64,000 bases of DNA, from assembly GCA_964016985.1 (NCBI GenBank), contig OZ024828.1, positions 7,220,610 to 7,284,609 on the forward strand. Direction: 5' to 3'. This DNA is from Anodontia alba. Its lineage: Eukaryota > Mollusca > Bivalvia > Lucinida > Lucinidae. Below are positions 21,089 through 31,511 of the stretch, one piece after another; within the stretch, counting starts at the first letter, position 1, and every line of letters begins with the position of its first letter. Under the pieces are notes generated by a model that saw only the letters and a list, made by a program, of their open reading frames with translations, ran no database searches and had not been told where the DNA came from. The position numbers were made by a program, and so were the translations under genes.

Positions 21089-21454
21089 CTAAAACATTCA
21101 TGTTAAATTAAATTATCTCATTATTCACAAAAACTAGCAATGCAGACAATCAAAATATTTGCAAAACCTCAGTTACAAGGGGATTTAAACATTCAAATAG
21201 CACCTGTAAAGAGGAAATCTCATGAGATAGGGTAGCATACCTGAACTCTTGCTTACATGTCACATGAAAAATGTCTGTTACCTTGACCTCAAGATCACTG
21301 AAGGGAATAGGGCTTGCAGTAAACATCCTTTGGACTGGAACCTAAATCAGTCTAAGTCTCAGCCAAATTCCATCTAGATATTCAGGAGACACAGACCTTT
21401 ACAAACTTTAGTGTACAACTTTTGCATTTGTGATAGCTAATATCAGAGAACTTA
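21089..21454. other. No feature recognised
   Basis: Unique-looking AT-rich sequence upstream of the large charged ORF; a promoter for a nested gene would be here, but no clear TATA or initiator was identified. Confidence 0.35.
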
Positions 21455-21755
21455 TGCCCGGTGGCTCAGTTGGATGCACCATCCAACTGGAGACCAGGAG
21501 GTCGCGGGTTCAACCCCTGCCGAGGTCAGCAACATTCTTTCGTGGAGATTGATCATGAAATATTTTCTACGGTCATTCTCTCCCTTCCGCTGATTCAAGA
21601 AGGGCAGTTGTCAGTTTCTGGCAAAAGAATGTGCACAATACTGGTTAACCGCTTAAAGGACTAAGCCTGGCAAGTAAACGTGTGGTTAGGTAAACTTACC
21701 GCGCTCGACATGACCCCATTGGGTTGACTGGGTCGTAAAACCTCAACACAAACAA
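21455..21755 (+). mobile_element. tRNA-derived SINE, plus orientation
   Basis: tRNA-like head: A-box-like GGTGGCTCAGTTGGATG, B-box-like GGGTTCAACCCC about 45 bp on. Tail TTGACTGGGTCGTAAAACC. The only copy in plus orientation. Confidence 0.88.
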
Positions 21756-21756
21756 A

Positions 21757-21893
21757 ATCTGATGATAACTCTGCAGTAATGTTTTTAGCTTCTCCACAAA
21801 AAAAGATGCTGTGGGTATCTATAAATAGTGTCTCACCCACTTTATATGTTTATGGATAACTGGAGAAAAATTGTCTGAAAAGTTATCATTAAT
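21757..21893. mobile_element. E2 MITE fragment
   Basis: TCTGATGATAACTCTGCAGT and inverse GAAAAGTTATCATTA, reduced core. Confidence 0.45.
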
Positions 21894-22619
21894 ATACATT
21901 GCTGACTTCATACAATTGTTTACTGTCATTTGTAGAAAGGTTCTCTTTAATGCTGAAAAATTGGTTAGGAAAAAGAAAAAATGATAATGAAATTTCCACC
22001 AATTTATTTACAGGTTCTGCAACATCCCCCATGGAGATTATGTGCAGGTATGTCTTTGGTCAGCAGACTAGATATCAGCGCAAGTGCTTACATGTATATA
22101 AAAGAATAACAGATCCAGATGAAGGGCATAATCGAAAAGATATTTCTTTTTTTTTTTTTTTGGTTATTTTTGCACCAGTACTCATTCAAATTGTCTCAGT
22201 GAGGCAATTTCAATCAGTGCTTACAAGATATGTTTTGGAGCGAAAACAAAAAAATATCCTAAATTATCGCCTCAAATATCACATTATCTGGCACTATGAA
22301 TACCAACAATCTGTTTAAGTAACATTCTAGATGAGATCAAAGATGACAGGATTAAAGTGTTAAGTCCAATCAAAATAAAGTGAAGTTAAGGGACTTAATT
22401 TTGAACTTGAAAATAAGACTACTGAAACTCCAATTAAATGCAATAATAAAAATCAAAGGATTGATAGTCCTAAGAGTCTGCTAGCTTGTAAAGTATTGGT
22501 GGAGTGCTGTGTATCTTCTATGCAAACACAATACATGCAAAGAAGATAGGTGGCATGCCAATGCTACCAATATTACACCATAAGATGGAGCTCTATGGAA
22601 TATATCAAGCATCTGGGCA
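21894..22619. other. No gene; decayed E/F-type palindrome
   Basis: 22125-22300 keeps a T-run (22146-22162), TACTCATTCAAATTGTCTCA and its inverse. A 139-codon plus-strand frame across it has no recognisable content. 22320-22620 holds nothing seen. Confidence 0.35.
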
Positions 22620-22841
22620 TTGCACTTCCTGAAAAGAAGACTTTCTTTAAAGACTCTATTAAATTTACGTCAAGCGAAGACTGCATATGGGTTAAATGAG
22701 AAAGTCATAGCGAGTGCTGTCTCTAAATTAAGGAAAGGATACTCCACAGAGGATATGATATTTTTTTTTCACTTTCCAGTGATAATGCTGGTTGTCAAGT
22801 GAAAAATAAGATGGCAAATCTCATGGCTCTAAATAGTCATG

Positions 22842-23144
22842 CTATGTCTTGGAATTCTTTTTTGCATACTTGTATAATTTATCTCCTGCAAACAGAATTT
22901 CATTCATGTTGTTCACATTCCACATGTTGGTACAGATCCTTTTCTGTACAGCTTTCACCAAAAATACTAAATAAAATGGTAGGCATTGACGCCCTCTTGA
23001 ATCATGACTAAATATCTCATCTCCTTGATGGATACTTCCTTGCAATAATACAGATGCATTTTCTTGTAGATTTATATGATTTGATGGACCTGGATTTTGC
23101 TCTATATCCATATTTTCACACTTGCTTACAACCAGTGGCTTCAT
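22842..23144 (-). pseudogene. Fragment with 2A-type motif and GRQC-containing segment
   Basis: A frame of 100 codons that starts MKPLVVSKCENM and continues DIEQNPGP (23085-23108), which fits the 2A consensus D-(V/I)-E-x-N-P-G-P. After the motif come GSIHQGDEIFSHDSRGRQC and later WNVNNMNEILFAGDKLYKY. From memory this layout (2A, then G.fhQgd..F...rGrQC, then ..ilf.GD.LYk) is found at the N-terminus of multi-copy mollusc and cnidarian proteins with a cysteine-protease-like domain, but I could not check this. After the TAG stop, similar-looking peptide continues in the same frame (HDYLEP*DLPSYF) with further stops, so the copy looks decayed. No splice-supported link to neighbours. Confidence 0.5.
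23085..23108 (-). other. 2A-type ribosome-skipping motif (DIEQNPGP)
   Basis: Eight codons matching the D-x-E-x-N-P-G-P core that in 2A peptides makes the ribosome skip the Gly-Pro bond. The residues before it (KPLVVSKCENM) lack the Leu-rich helix seen in efficient 2A peptides, so activity is uncertain. 2A-like motifs are known at the start of LINE proteins and some invertebrate immune receptors. Confidence 0.6.
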
Positions 23145-24041
23145 CCAATATTAAATTTACATTCAGAGACAAGGTTTGTGAGAAAATTTACTATTCCTTG
23201 AAAAACAACCAACATGAACACTCTGTACTACATGCTTTCACTATCAATTTCTCAAAATCAGTCAGATGGAAATGCATTCTACTTGTTTTAATGCATAAAT
23301 AAGAATGGGTCTTTACTGAGGCATCTGTGTAAAACAGATATACACTCGGAATAAATAATCTAACCATGTACTGAAAAACTAAATACAATTATTTCTCTTC
23401 TGTTTTGTTTCTTTCTTCACAAAAAATCCATTTTATTATCTGCATATATAGGCCAATGCAGTGATTGGAGTAATGAACCTCTTTATTTTCCAATGAAGTT
23501 TATCACCTGATTATTCCAAATGAGTGTTACTCCAGCAGCAATTTCCAATTTCTAGAATTATTAAAGTTCAACTCTAGATATGCTCCAGTTCATGCAAATT
23601 CAACACCTGATGTAGCTCCACGATTATTCTAGTACAATTTTATAAATTTACTCTATCTTTATCAACTTATTATTAAGACAAGAGCAGATTAAATAAATTT
23701 GAAATGGCTATATTCAGTCCAGATTAGCTTTAATAACTGATTGTCATTTGCTAGTGCTTCACCTAAGCATCAACAGATTAGCCCGACCAGCTATGCCTAC
23801 CCTTTTCAAGAGATTTTCAAATATCCAAAAAAGAAGGGTCATAAACCTATAAATGGGCCAGCAGTCGTAAAACAACTCCGTGTCACTGAGGTGTGAATAA
23901 AGTTATTTCATGTAGAAGGAATGAATTATGTGCCTGATTTCTTGCTATATTCAATATCGAATAAGTAGATTCTGATTGTGTACTGATACCTTTCTTTTCG
24001 TTCAGCTTCCGTTGCTAAGCACAACATCAAAGATGGCGAGC
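23145..24041. other. No feature recognised
   Basis: AT-rich, no repeat from the families above, no splice-supported frame. Confidence 0.4.
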
Positions 24042-24642
24042 GGTCCTACTAATCACCCTATGGCACCCCACGGCATCAAACTATATGGATATTTATCATA
24101 AAATATGTTATAGATGGACAAGTATACTTTTGCAATACTCGTCTTCATCTTAATAAACAGAGATTTATATTGATGATGATGACTTGTGTTTGATTTAAAA
24201 TATTATGTCTAAAACTCTCGTAATTTTTGGCGCCCCATGGCATCAAAATATTTGTATATTAACCATAAAATATGTCTTTTAGACGGCCAGTAAAAGTTTT
24301 GTAATACTTGTCTCTATCTAAATAAACAGAGTATTTATACTGATGACTTGTGTTTGAACTTGAATATAAAATGTAATTTTAAGTTAAAACTTATTTTTGA
24401 TAGACTATCCATTGGTCTCTTTGCTATATTTTAGCGTCAGTTTGAATCTTGGTGTTTAGGCGCCCCGAGAAACGCTTGAAGTAAGGTTAATGTCTTAAAC
24501 TATCACAAAAGCAAATTTTTGGACACATAAAACTAATACTCTTGTGTAATTTCAGCATTCAGTTAATAAATACAATGAAATAATTTAGTGCAGTGGGGTG
24601 GCTTGGGATGTCGTGGGGTGCCATGGGGTGATTAGTAGACCC
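24042..24642. mobile_element. 601-bp TIR element with internal duplication
   Basis: Inverted ends GGTCCTACTAATCACCCTAT and ATGGGGTGATTAGTAGACCC (36 bp of near-match, through GGCACCCCACGGCATC). Inside, a block with ATAAAATATGTTATAGATGG, AATAAACAGAG and GATGACTTGTGTTTGA occurs twice (about 24071-24200 and 24230-24365). No transposase frame. Confidence 0.8.
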
Positions 24643-24954
24643 AGTGCCGACTTAACGCCTTGACAAAAGTAGCGCGTGTATTACTACACCGAATTTTGAA
24701 GTCTGTGTTTCAAATTGCATTATCTAAATCGATTTCAGTTACAGTTATGTTAGCGAAATAAAAAAGCCATACAAAATGCCGCTGCTTCACATTCAGTTCA
24801 CCGTAATAGTGCCGTATTGTGTCTGATTAAGAAGTAGTGCGCGTATAAATATACGCATAAATAGCTGTGATGAGAATCCGCTCGTAAAACCCCATGCGAT
24901 TGCAAAGAGCCTGCTAGCTGTCGCTAGCAGACTCAATGAGAAACAATAATATCC

Positions 24955-25810
24955 AACAATTATCATGCCACGGGCAGATAAGTCTGTAAATAATTGACAA
25001 AATTTTGCCAATGAGTAATCCCAGACCAGATCTACACTATATAATGCACACACTAAATTTGTTGAAAATGCATTTACTTAAGTTATCATCCAGAAACAAA
25101 TATATGGATGTGTCACGGGCAGATAACTCTGTCAAAAATTGACAAAATTTGCCACTAAGCAATCTCAAACAACAATATCAATGCACATATCAAATTTGGT
25201 TAAAATCCATAGATTTACTCAAGTAATTGTATTGAAACTAAAATACAGATGTGTTGCAGGCAGATCTCTGTCAAAAACTGATGAAATTTGCCCATCAGCA
25301 GTCCCAAAGCAGATCTCCACAATATCAATGCACATACCAAGTTTGGTGAAAATCCATTGATGTTTATTAAAATTATCATAAGGAAATTAAAATAAGGAAA
25401 TGTCACGAGCAGATAACTCTGTCAAAAACTGACAAAATTTGCCCATCAACAATCCCAAACCAGATTTTTACAATATCAATGCATGTACCAAGTTTGGTGA
25501 AAATCCATTGACATTTGCAAAAGTTATCATCCGGAAACAAAAGTATGAACTTGTTGCAAGCTGATAACCCTGTCAAAAATTGACAAAATTTGCACATTAG
25601 CAATCCCAAACCAGATCTTCAAAATACCAATGCACACATCAAGTTTGGTGAAAATCCATTGACATTTACTTAAGCTATCACCTGGAAATGAAAATACGGA
25701 TAGATGTACGACAGATGGACGGAAAGCAGGTGGAAGGACAGATGGACTGACACGTGGACAGCCAATGCGATACCATAATACCCCACCACTATCTAGTGGC
25801 AGGGTTTAAA
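24955..25810 (+). mobile_element. Helitron-like (pearl-type) element 1 with about 147-bp tandem units
   Basis: Five units with GGGCAGATAACTCTGTCAAA, AATTGACAAAATTTGCC and AGTTTGGTGAAAATCCATTG (unit starts near 24966, 25111, 25252, 25401, 25552). These are followed by an ATGG/ACGG-like microsatellite (25697-25760, ACAGATGGACGGAAAGC) and a hairpin CCACTATCTAGTGG (25789-25802). This order (tandem units, microsatellite, terminal hairpin) is that of bivalve pearl-like non-autonomous Helitrons. Confidence 0.65.
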
Positions 25811-25865
25811 AATGTTGAAAAACAATGAGTACAGCTATACAGTGCATCAATGTGGAGGAAAATTG

Positions 25866-26475
25866 ATTAATTGTGTTGGGGTTTAACGACACGTCAACCC
25901 TTGTGGGTCATTTTGTGTTGTCTCCCAGAGAAAAGGAGAAAAGAGATAGAAGGGATAGTGGAAGAGATGAAAGAGAGACAGGGAAGAAAGAGGAACAGGA
26001 ATGAAAGTGAAGAAACAGAAGAAATAAAAACATTCCCCCTCTACCCTTACCTGCTACAAGGAATAGCAGGCTTTGCCCAACTGTAAGTTTGTTTGTGTTG
26101 AAATTTTACGGCCCAGTCAACCCAATGGGGTCATGTCGAGCGCTGTCAGTTTACCTAATCACACATTTACTGGGCAGGCTTAGTCCTCTAAGCGGTTAAC
26201 CAGTATTGTGCACATTCTTTTGCCAGAAACTGACAACTGCCCTTCTTGAATCAGCGGAAGGGAGAGAATGACCGTAGAAAATATTTCACGATCAATCTCC
26301 ACGAAAGAATGTTGCCGACCTCGGCGGGAGTTGAACCCGCAACCTCCTGGTCTCCAGTCGGACGGCGCATCCAAATGAGCCACCGAGGCCGGCGCCCAGC
26401 TGTAAGCCAGTATCAGTTGAACGCCCCGGTGACGTAAGATACACGACATCGTCGCACCACCCAACCACTCCCGTG
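25866..26475 (-). mobile_element. Older SINE-like repeat split by a SINE
   Basis: Left part TTGTGTTGGGGTTTAACGAC (25874-25893), right part with ATACACGACATCGTCGCACC ending near 26475. The common SINE at 26087-26393 is inserted in it. Confidence 0.5.
26087..26393 (-). mobile_element. tRNA-derived SINE with 12-bp target duplication
   Basis: Flanked by GCCCAACTGTAA (26075-26086) and GCCCAGCTGTAA (26395-26406). The minus-strand head has TGGCTCATTTGGATG and GGTTCAACTCC. Confidence 0.88.
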
Positions 26476-26491
26476 GAGGAAAAAAGTCTGG

Positions 26492-26734
26492 TTAACTCTT
26501 TCCCAGCTAGAGGCGACTTTTCTCGTCTGCTGAAAACCTTTGTGAACAGTTTGGAGCCAGATTAGGCCAGACAAATCGCCGGGCTTGATCTGGATCCAAA
26601 CTGTTTGACACTCTGATGGTATTGCTAAAAGATGTTTTGTTTGAAAAAGTTAATGTTTTAAAAAAAAAAAAACAAAAAAAAAAAAATCATAGACAACAAA
26701 AAAGCATGCAAAATTACCCAGCAAGCAAAGAGTC
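26492..26734. mobile_element. Family N TTAA MITE
   Basis: Left TTAACTCTTTCCCAGCTAG, core TTTGGAGCCAGATTAGGCC ... inverse, A-rich tract 26659-26687, right CAGCAAGCAAAGAGTCATTA. Inverted relative to 31078-31329. Confidence 0.7.
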
Positions 26735-26748
26735 ATTAGGAATAATAC

Positions 26749-26964
26749 TTAACCTTTAAAGTGCTAACCACACCTTCAGCATAAACATTTTGATTTTCTT
26801 TTTTTTTTTTTTTTTTTTCACAGAAAATAAGGCTTGACATTTCATGTGAATCATTTGCCTGGTAGACAATTCATATGAATGCAAATCCTTATTATCTCTG
26901 AAAAATACTAAAATAAATTTCAGAATATTGTCTGCTACAGCAAAGCTCAGTTCTTTAAAGGTTA
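26749..26964. mobile_element. Family D TTAA MITE
   Basis: TTAACCTTTAAAGTGCTAAC, T-run (26799-26818), core GACATTTCATGTGAATCATT, right TTCTTTAAAGGTTAA. Confidence 0.8.
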
Positions 26965-27140
26965 ACATGCTGAGTAAAAATTTCAGCAGCAGATATTCTG
27001 AATTATATTTTTTTCTTATTTTATCCAGAAAATAGTATTTAGAATTTTATTCCAATCATCAGCTTCAGAGACAATTAGCATGAAATTTCAAAAACCATTT
27101 TCTGTAAAATAAAAAAAAAAAGTCAGAAAAATATCATTCA
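26961..27140. mobile_element. Family C MITE sharing a TTAA with family D
   Basis: TTAACATGCTGAGTAAAAAT from the TTAA at 26961-26964; decayed core AGAATTTTATTCCAATC. Confidence 0.65.
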
Positions 27141-27147
27141 TAGGTCC

Positions 27148-27322
27148 AGATAAGTGGGAGTATCCACAAAATAATTCTCTTATTTCTCCATGAAAATGTA
27201 TGTTGTGGGTACTCATTAGAAGTGCCTCAACTTCTAATGAGTACTACAACTTATGTTTTCATGGAGATATAAGAAAAATATCAGAACTTTCTGGTTGAAA
27301 AAGAGCCTTATCTGGAGCCATG
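27148..27322. mobile_element. Family E MITE
   Basis: GTCCAGATAAGTGGGAG and GCCTTATCTGGAGCCATG; core TGTATGTTGTGGGTACTCAT. Confidence 0.85.
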
Positions 27323-27390
27323 AATTCATCCATTTTTCTGTTGAATAAAGATTAGTTAAAGACCACTAAAATGATTGATTCAACACTTAC

Positions 27391-27743
27391 CCATACAAAG
27401 ATATGTCTTCCTCATTTGTTGCAAAATTATGACCTTTTGGCCTGTCCCATGATATAAGGACACACCCTTGTTTGTAAGCTGGTTGCTGAGCAACCGTAAT
27501 ACCAGGTGGTTGCCTTGGACACGTGATATGGATAACCCTTGAAGGATCGCTCTCCTGGTTTGCCTGTTTGGTCACTGCTACAACGTAAACACTCAGAGTT
27601 TTCCCAGGGACCAGGTTGTTGATCATCATCTGTCGAGTTTCTTTGTTTCTTATACCACCCAGTGGTTTGTTATCCACATAGATTTGATAGCCTTTAAGTT
27701 GCAGATCTTCGTGTAATCTTGGTGGTTCCCATTCCAGTAAAGC
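27391..27743 (-). CDS. FN3-repeat protein, second FN3 domain and start of third
   Basis: 353 nt, phase 0 in and phase 2 out. It contains most of the second FN3 domain (ALLEWEPP, GYQIYVDNKPLGG, INNLVPGKTLSVYVVAVTK) and the first half of the third (QPPGITVAQQPA, CVLISWDRPKG). The donor TATGG|GTAAGTG can be joined in phase with exon 12110-12428 and also with the acceptor at 21089 of the large ORF 18073-21088. The first choice rebuilds a complete FN3 fold; the second would cut it. Confidence 0.88.
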
Positions 27744-27787
27744 CTAAAATACAAAACAAACGCGACATCTGATTGGATAACGTCAAA

Positions 27788-27829
27788 AATTTGCGACGGT
27801 ATATTCTGCGATATACTGTCGCAAATCCG
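27788..27829. repeat. Short perfect-type hairpin next to exon
   Basis: AATTTGCGACGGTATATTCT and its near inverse GATATACTGTCGCAAAT. It lies 45 bp before the acceptor-side end of exon 27391-27743, among CpG-containing sequence that is unusual here. Confidence 0.6.
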
Positions 27830-27922
27830 ACGTCATCACGTAACGTCAGCTCACAGCACTTGTCGTTTTGTGCAAATAGTACATTTTTTTTTAATAGAAA
27901 AAATGAATAAATGCATTAGAAT

Positions 27923-28087
27923 GGGGATAACTGCATTAAATTTGTCATTTGGGGAGGTAAATCGGCGGTTTTACGGTTGCAAATTACGTTTTACGGCTCC
28001 GCTGACGCGTCACCGTAGAACGAAATTTCCGACCGTAAAACCGCCGATTTACCTCCCCAAATGCCAAATTTGAAAGCAGTTATCCCC
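27923..28087. repeat. 165-bp GC-richer foldback
   Basis: Arms GGGGATAACTGCATTAAAT ... TTTGGGGAGGTAAATCGGCG ... GTTTTACGG and the matching inverse to 28087. CpG-rich loop (GACGCGTCACCG). Confidence 0.8.
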
Positions 28088-28114
28088 TAATTTTTATCAT
28101 GTGAGAAAAACAAG

Positions 28115-28250
28115 AAAAAACATTTTTTAGTGAATGGATGCCACTAAAAGAGGATTTACATGAAATATCAAGCTTTATTTTCACAGAAAGGTATACAAAA
28201 AAATAAAATTCACCGGTCACAATTTTGAATGACCCTTGAGGGGTTAATGG
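28115..28250. mobile_element. Family D MITE, decayed
   Basis: TTTACATGAAATATCAAGCT and CTTGAGGGGTTAA remain. Confidence 0.4.
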
Positions 28251-28282
28251 CTTAAGTACAGTAATTAGACTGAGGGTTATAC

Positions 28283-28424
28283 CTGATGCATATCCACGCT
28301 CATCACTCTCAGTTTGGGTGGTCTGGGTGGTCCTACTGTGGTGTAGTAGATCACTGAAGATGTGGTCTGAATCTCACATGGTTGCTGTCCATGGACCAAA
28401 GTGTAGTTTGCAATCACATACAAT
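28283..28424 (-). CDS. FN3-repeat protein, end of first and start of second FN3 domain
   Basis: 142 nt (1 + 141), acceptor TTTTTCTATAG, donor CAG|GTATAA. It encodes strand F and G of the first domain (LYVIANYTLVHGQQ) and the linker plus strand A of the second (GPPRPPKLRVMSVDMHQ). The Pro-Pro-Lys-Leu start is the standard FN3 boundary. The frame stays open through the join with the next exon (VDMHQ-ALLEWEPP). Confidence 0.85.
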
Positions 28425-28834
28425 CTATAGAAAAATAAAGACAGAAAACGGAATACAATCAGTGTATTCAATGTATTCAGAATTCTCTCATCAGCAGCCA
28501 TAATAGATACCAAGCTTTTTATTAACCCCATATATGGAGTCCTGGATTCTTACCTGGGGAATTGGGACTCCTATTTTTCTGAGAAATTTAACAAAATTGC
28601 AGTTTGTAGAAAATGGTTTTGGGACAGCTATTTTCAAAATCCTAGTGAACATTGGTTACTGATGGGTACTAATGGCTGCCAGTTGCTTCCAAGGCCACCA
28701 AAAATGAGTTTGGAACTATGAACTGTTTTAGTACCTTTTGGTAACCAATACACTGCACTTTTAAATCCATCACTCTTCCCACAGCATTTGCCAGCAAAGG
28801 CAACCAATGGGCACCCAAGGCTATCAATGTCTAT
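28425..28834. other. No feature recognised
   Basis: Intron sequence upstream of exon 28283-28424; nothing supportable. Confidence 0.35.
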
Positions 28835-29139
28835 TTTGTTCGTGTTGAGTTTCATGGCCAGGTTAACCCATTAGGTCATGTTGAGAGCAGTCAGTTTAAC
28901 TAACCTCACTTTTTCCTGGGCAGACTTAGTCCTCTAAGCGGTTAACCAGTACTTCTGCACATTCTTTCATCAGAAACTAACAACTGCCCTCCTTGAATCA
29001 GGAGAAGGGAGAGAATGACCATAAAAAATACTTCATGGTCAACCGCCACAAAAGAATGTTGCCGGACCTGGCGGGTATCGAACCCGCAATCTCCTGATCA
29101 CCAGCCAGACACATATCCGACTGAGCAACCTCGGCTGGC
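28835..29139 (-). mobile_element. tRNA-derived SINE, diverged
   Basis: Minus-strand head CGAGGTTGCTCAGTCGGATA and B-box-like GGTTCGATACC; tail with GGTTAACCTGGCCATGAAAC. More mutated than the other copies. Confidence 0.8.
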
Positions 29140-29344
29140 TTGAATGTATATGGAGGGCATCTTCATGATGCAAATTAAGAGAATCATAAAATAGAATTTC
29201 ATTTTTACTTATTTTATTCTCAAGATACAGTAAAACCGCACTTCAAAATTACATATTGTCACTATCCAGTCCTGAATGGAATATTAATTTTGATTATCAG
29301 TATATAAAGTGATATAATGATGCCCCCTGTAAGCTAATTTCTTA

Positions 29345-29571
29345 TTAACCTTTCTCTGCTTTGCTGAACATGACATGCCCTGTTTTAGCAAACAGTGTAG
29401 ATCCAGATCAGTTGGCTTCTGAAGAAGCCAACTGATCTGGATCTGCACTGTTTGTCATTAAATATTTGAATTTCTATCAAAAAACAAGATCAAGTATTCT
29501 GATTGGCTGGAAATTAAAAGTGGGTGTGGCATCTTAATTTATTCAGCATGAGACGGGTTAAAGGTCACACC
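29345..29571. mobile_element. Family A TTAA MITE
   Basis: TTAACCTTTCTCTGCTTTGC, palindrome GATCAGTTGGCTTCTGAAGA and inverse, right GCATGAGACGGGTTAA. Confidence 0.85.
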
Positions 29572-29614
29572 CTGTTTCAATTGCAGGATCAAATTATATT
29601 TCACTTACCATAAG

Positions 29615-29800
29615 AGGAGTTAAGGAGGATCATTTGATGATAATTCTGTGATAATTTTTCTTATTTCTCCATAAAAATATGTTAGGGTTCACATTAGAAG
29701 CACTTCAATGAGACACTTCTAATGAGCACCCACAACAAATGATTTTTTATGAAAAAGTTGAGAAAATTATCAAGAATTATCATCAAATCTTCTTAACCTT
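29615..29800. mobile_element. E2 MITE
   Basis: GGAGTTAAGGAGGATCATTT and inverse CATCAAATCTTCTTAACC, core ATATGTTAGGGTTCACATTA. Confidence 0.65.
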
Positions 29801-29968
29801 TACTACTCTCTTGGCTAATTCAGCAGATGATAATGGTGACATTTTTCTTATATTTCCCAGAAAACAGGATTTGACATTTCATGTCAAATCCTGTTTTCCG
29901 GGAAACTTGTAAGAAAATATTTCAGTATGTCATCTGCTGAAAATTCTACCCAGAGCGCTAAGAGTTAA
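29793..29968. mobile_element. Family C TTAA MITE
   Basis: TTAACCTTTACTACTCTCTT, core GATTTGACATTTCATG with inverse, right GAGCGCTAAGAGTTAA. It ends 35 bp before exon 30004. Confidence 0.8.
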
Positions 29969-30003
29969 CGACTCGTCTCCTTATCAAATTAAACTTTACT
30001 TAC

Positions 30004-30120
30004 CTGTATGTAAGTCCTGGTACCAGCCCCATGACAGTACATTTGTTCTTATCCTGAATATTCCAGCAATGCTGTACACCTCTCACCTGTTTCCCTTTCT
30101 CCACAAGGTTACATTCAAAA
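30004..30120 (-). CDS. FN3-repeat protein, first FN3 domain, middle part
   Basis: 117 nt, joined by phase 2 on both sides (donor CAG|GTAAGT). It encodes FECNLVEKGKQ through NKCTVMGLVPGLTYR, containing the FN3 strand E to F signature (L.PGLTYR). The four cysteine/tryptophan positions in the insert before it are not typical of minimal FN3 domains and suggest a longer C'-E loop. Confidence 0.8.
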
Positions 30121-30192
30121 CTGAAACAAGACAGTTATATATTGTACTATTATGCAAAACTGATGTCTAAACAAATTCTGAGTTTAGGGTGT

Positions 30193-30583
30193 TTAATCCT
30201 TTCATCAAGTTTCTGACATGGACTCTTCCATCTCTGAATTTGGACACATCCATTGTTGCTAATAGGGGTTTCAGTCAATAACAGAATGACAAACAGTGTA
30301 CCGTATTTACCCTATGTGTTATGACAGACAGGCATGAGCATACAGTGTAGACCCAGATGAGGTGCTGCATAATGTAGTGTCTCAACAGGGTCTACACAGG
30401 TTGCCACTCCTCCAGCAATTTTAGACACAACATCAGGTAGTAACTTATACTTGTTCAAAGTTTAGAACAAGTATGGTAAGGAGTTGAGGTGTCCAAATAC
30501 TTGAGTAAAGTTGGTTCCTTAGTTCATCTGGATCTGCACTGGTTGCAAAGGTATTCATATTGGTCTGTAGGGATGAAAAGGTT
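30193..30583. mobile_element. Family Q MITE with nested family O MITE
   Basis: Q left half 30193-30298 (TTTAATCCTTTCATC), Q right half 30520-30583 (TTCATCTGGATCTGCACTGG ... GATGAAAAGGTTAA). The O element at 30299-30518 is inserted at its core. Confidence 0.75.
30299..30518. mobile_element. Family O MITE nested in Q
   Basis: Starts TACCGTATTTACCCTATG, core GTAGACCCAGATGAGGTGCT, ends AAATACTTGAGTAAAG. Confidence 0.7.
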
Positions 30584-30596
30584 AATCTGCCTTTTA

Positions 30597-30763
30597 ACCT
30601 TTCCCTTGCTGAACACGACATGCCCTTAGCAAACAATGCAGATCCAGATCAGTTGGCTTCTGAAGCCAACTGATCTGAATCTGCACTGTTTGTCCTTAAA
30701 TATGTGAATTTCTATCAAAAACTCAGATCAAGTAATCTGATTGGCTGGAAATTAGAAGTGGGC
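30597..30763. mobile_element. Family A MITE, right end truncated
   Basis: TTAACCTTTCCCTTGCTGAA and core GATCAGTTGGCTTCTGAAGC; the right arm stops at GAAGTGGGCAAG. Confidence 0.75.
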
Positions 30764-31077
30764 AAGTTTGTCTGTTGCAGTTCTGAATGGACTTTGCAGT
30801 TAATCACTTTAGCAATGTACAGAAGGGCAGTAACAACTTTTCTGCATACTTTTAGCATATTTACAATATGTTCAAAACTGAATTGTTATAGTAAAAACTA
30901 CTAGGAAAATTTGTTGCATCTTTTCCTTCAGTAATATTTTTATCAATCAAATTGCCCTCATGGAAATCTATAGTGGTCATTGTTCTGTAAAGATGTTGAA
31001 AATGTATGTTTTTTATGTGATATCAGGAAGTTTCTTCCCTAATAACTGAAATTTCAAAATTGGGGACTACTCTAAAC
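30764..31077. other. No feature recognised
   Basis: AT-rich intron sequence. Confidence 0.4.
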
Positions 31078-31103
31078 TCTTTGCATGCTGAATAATTTTG
31101 CAT

Positions 31104-31140
<37 letters not shown>

Positions 31141-31329
31141 TTTTTTGTCACCTGTGGAGTTTTCTTTTAAATTAGCTTTTTCCAAAACATCTTTCAGGAA
31201 TACCATCAATGGGTCAAACAGTTTGGATCCAGATCAGGCCTGATGTTTTGTTGGGCCTGATTTGGGTCCAACGTGTTTGCAAAGGTTACCAACAGATGAC
31301 AACAGTCGCCACTAGTGGGGAAAGAGTTA
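31078..31329. mobile_element. Family N TTAA MITE
   Basis: Left TAAACTCTTTGCATGCTGAA, T-run 31105-31145, core TTTGGATCCAGATCAGGCC with inverse, right GTGGGGAAAGAGTTAA. Confidence 0.7.
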
Positions 31330-31377
31330 AGGAAAGAATTTGCTATTTGCTCCCAAAGATCTTTCCTTTAAGAGTAG

Positions 31378-31442
31378 CTGCACTCCACTCCTTCCCCCCA
31401 CCCCCTCCCCCCGCCCCACCCCCGACACACACACACACACAA
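31378..31442. repeat. C-rich tract and (CA)n microsatellite
   Basis: Runs of CCCCCCACCCCCTCCCCCC followed by (CA)8. It lies 70 bp downstream of the donor of exon 31512-31696. Confidence 0.8.
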
Positions 31443-31511
31443 CTACCTTTGAGGAGGTAAAGGGAAGTTTATATAAGAGAAGAGGTGCATCCATTCACTT
31501 AAAATGTTTAC

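Noticed and set aside
21455..21530. Functional tRNA gene
   Set aside because: A- and B-box-like motifs are present, but this is the head of a dispersed SINE with at least four more copies here; it does not fold as a complete tRNA by eye.
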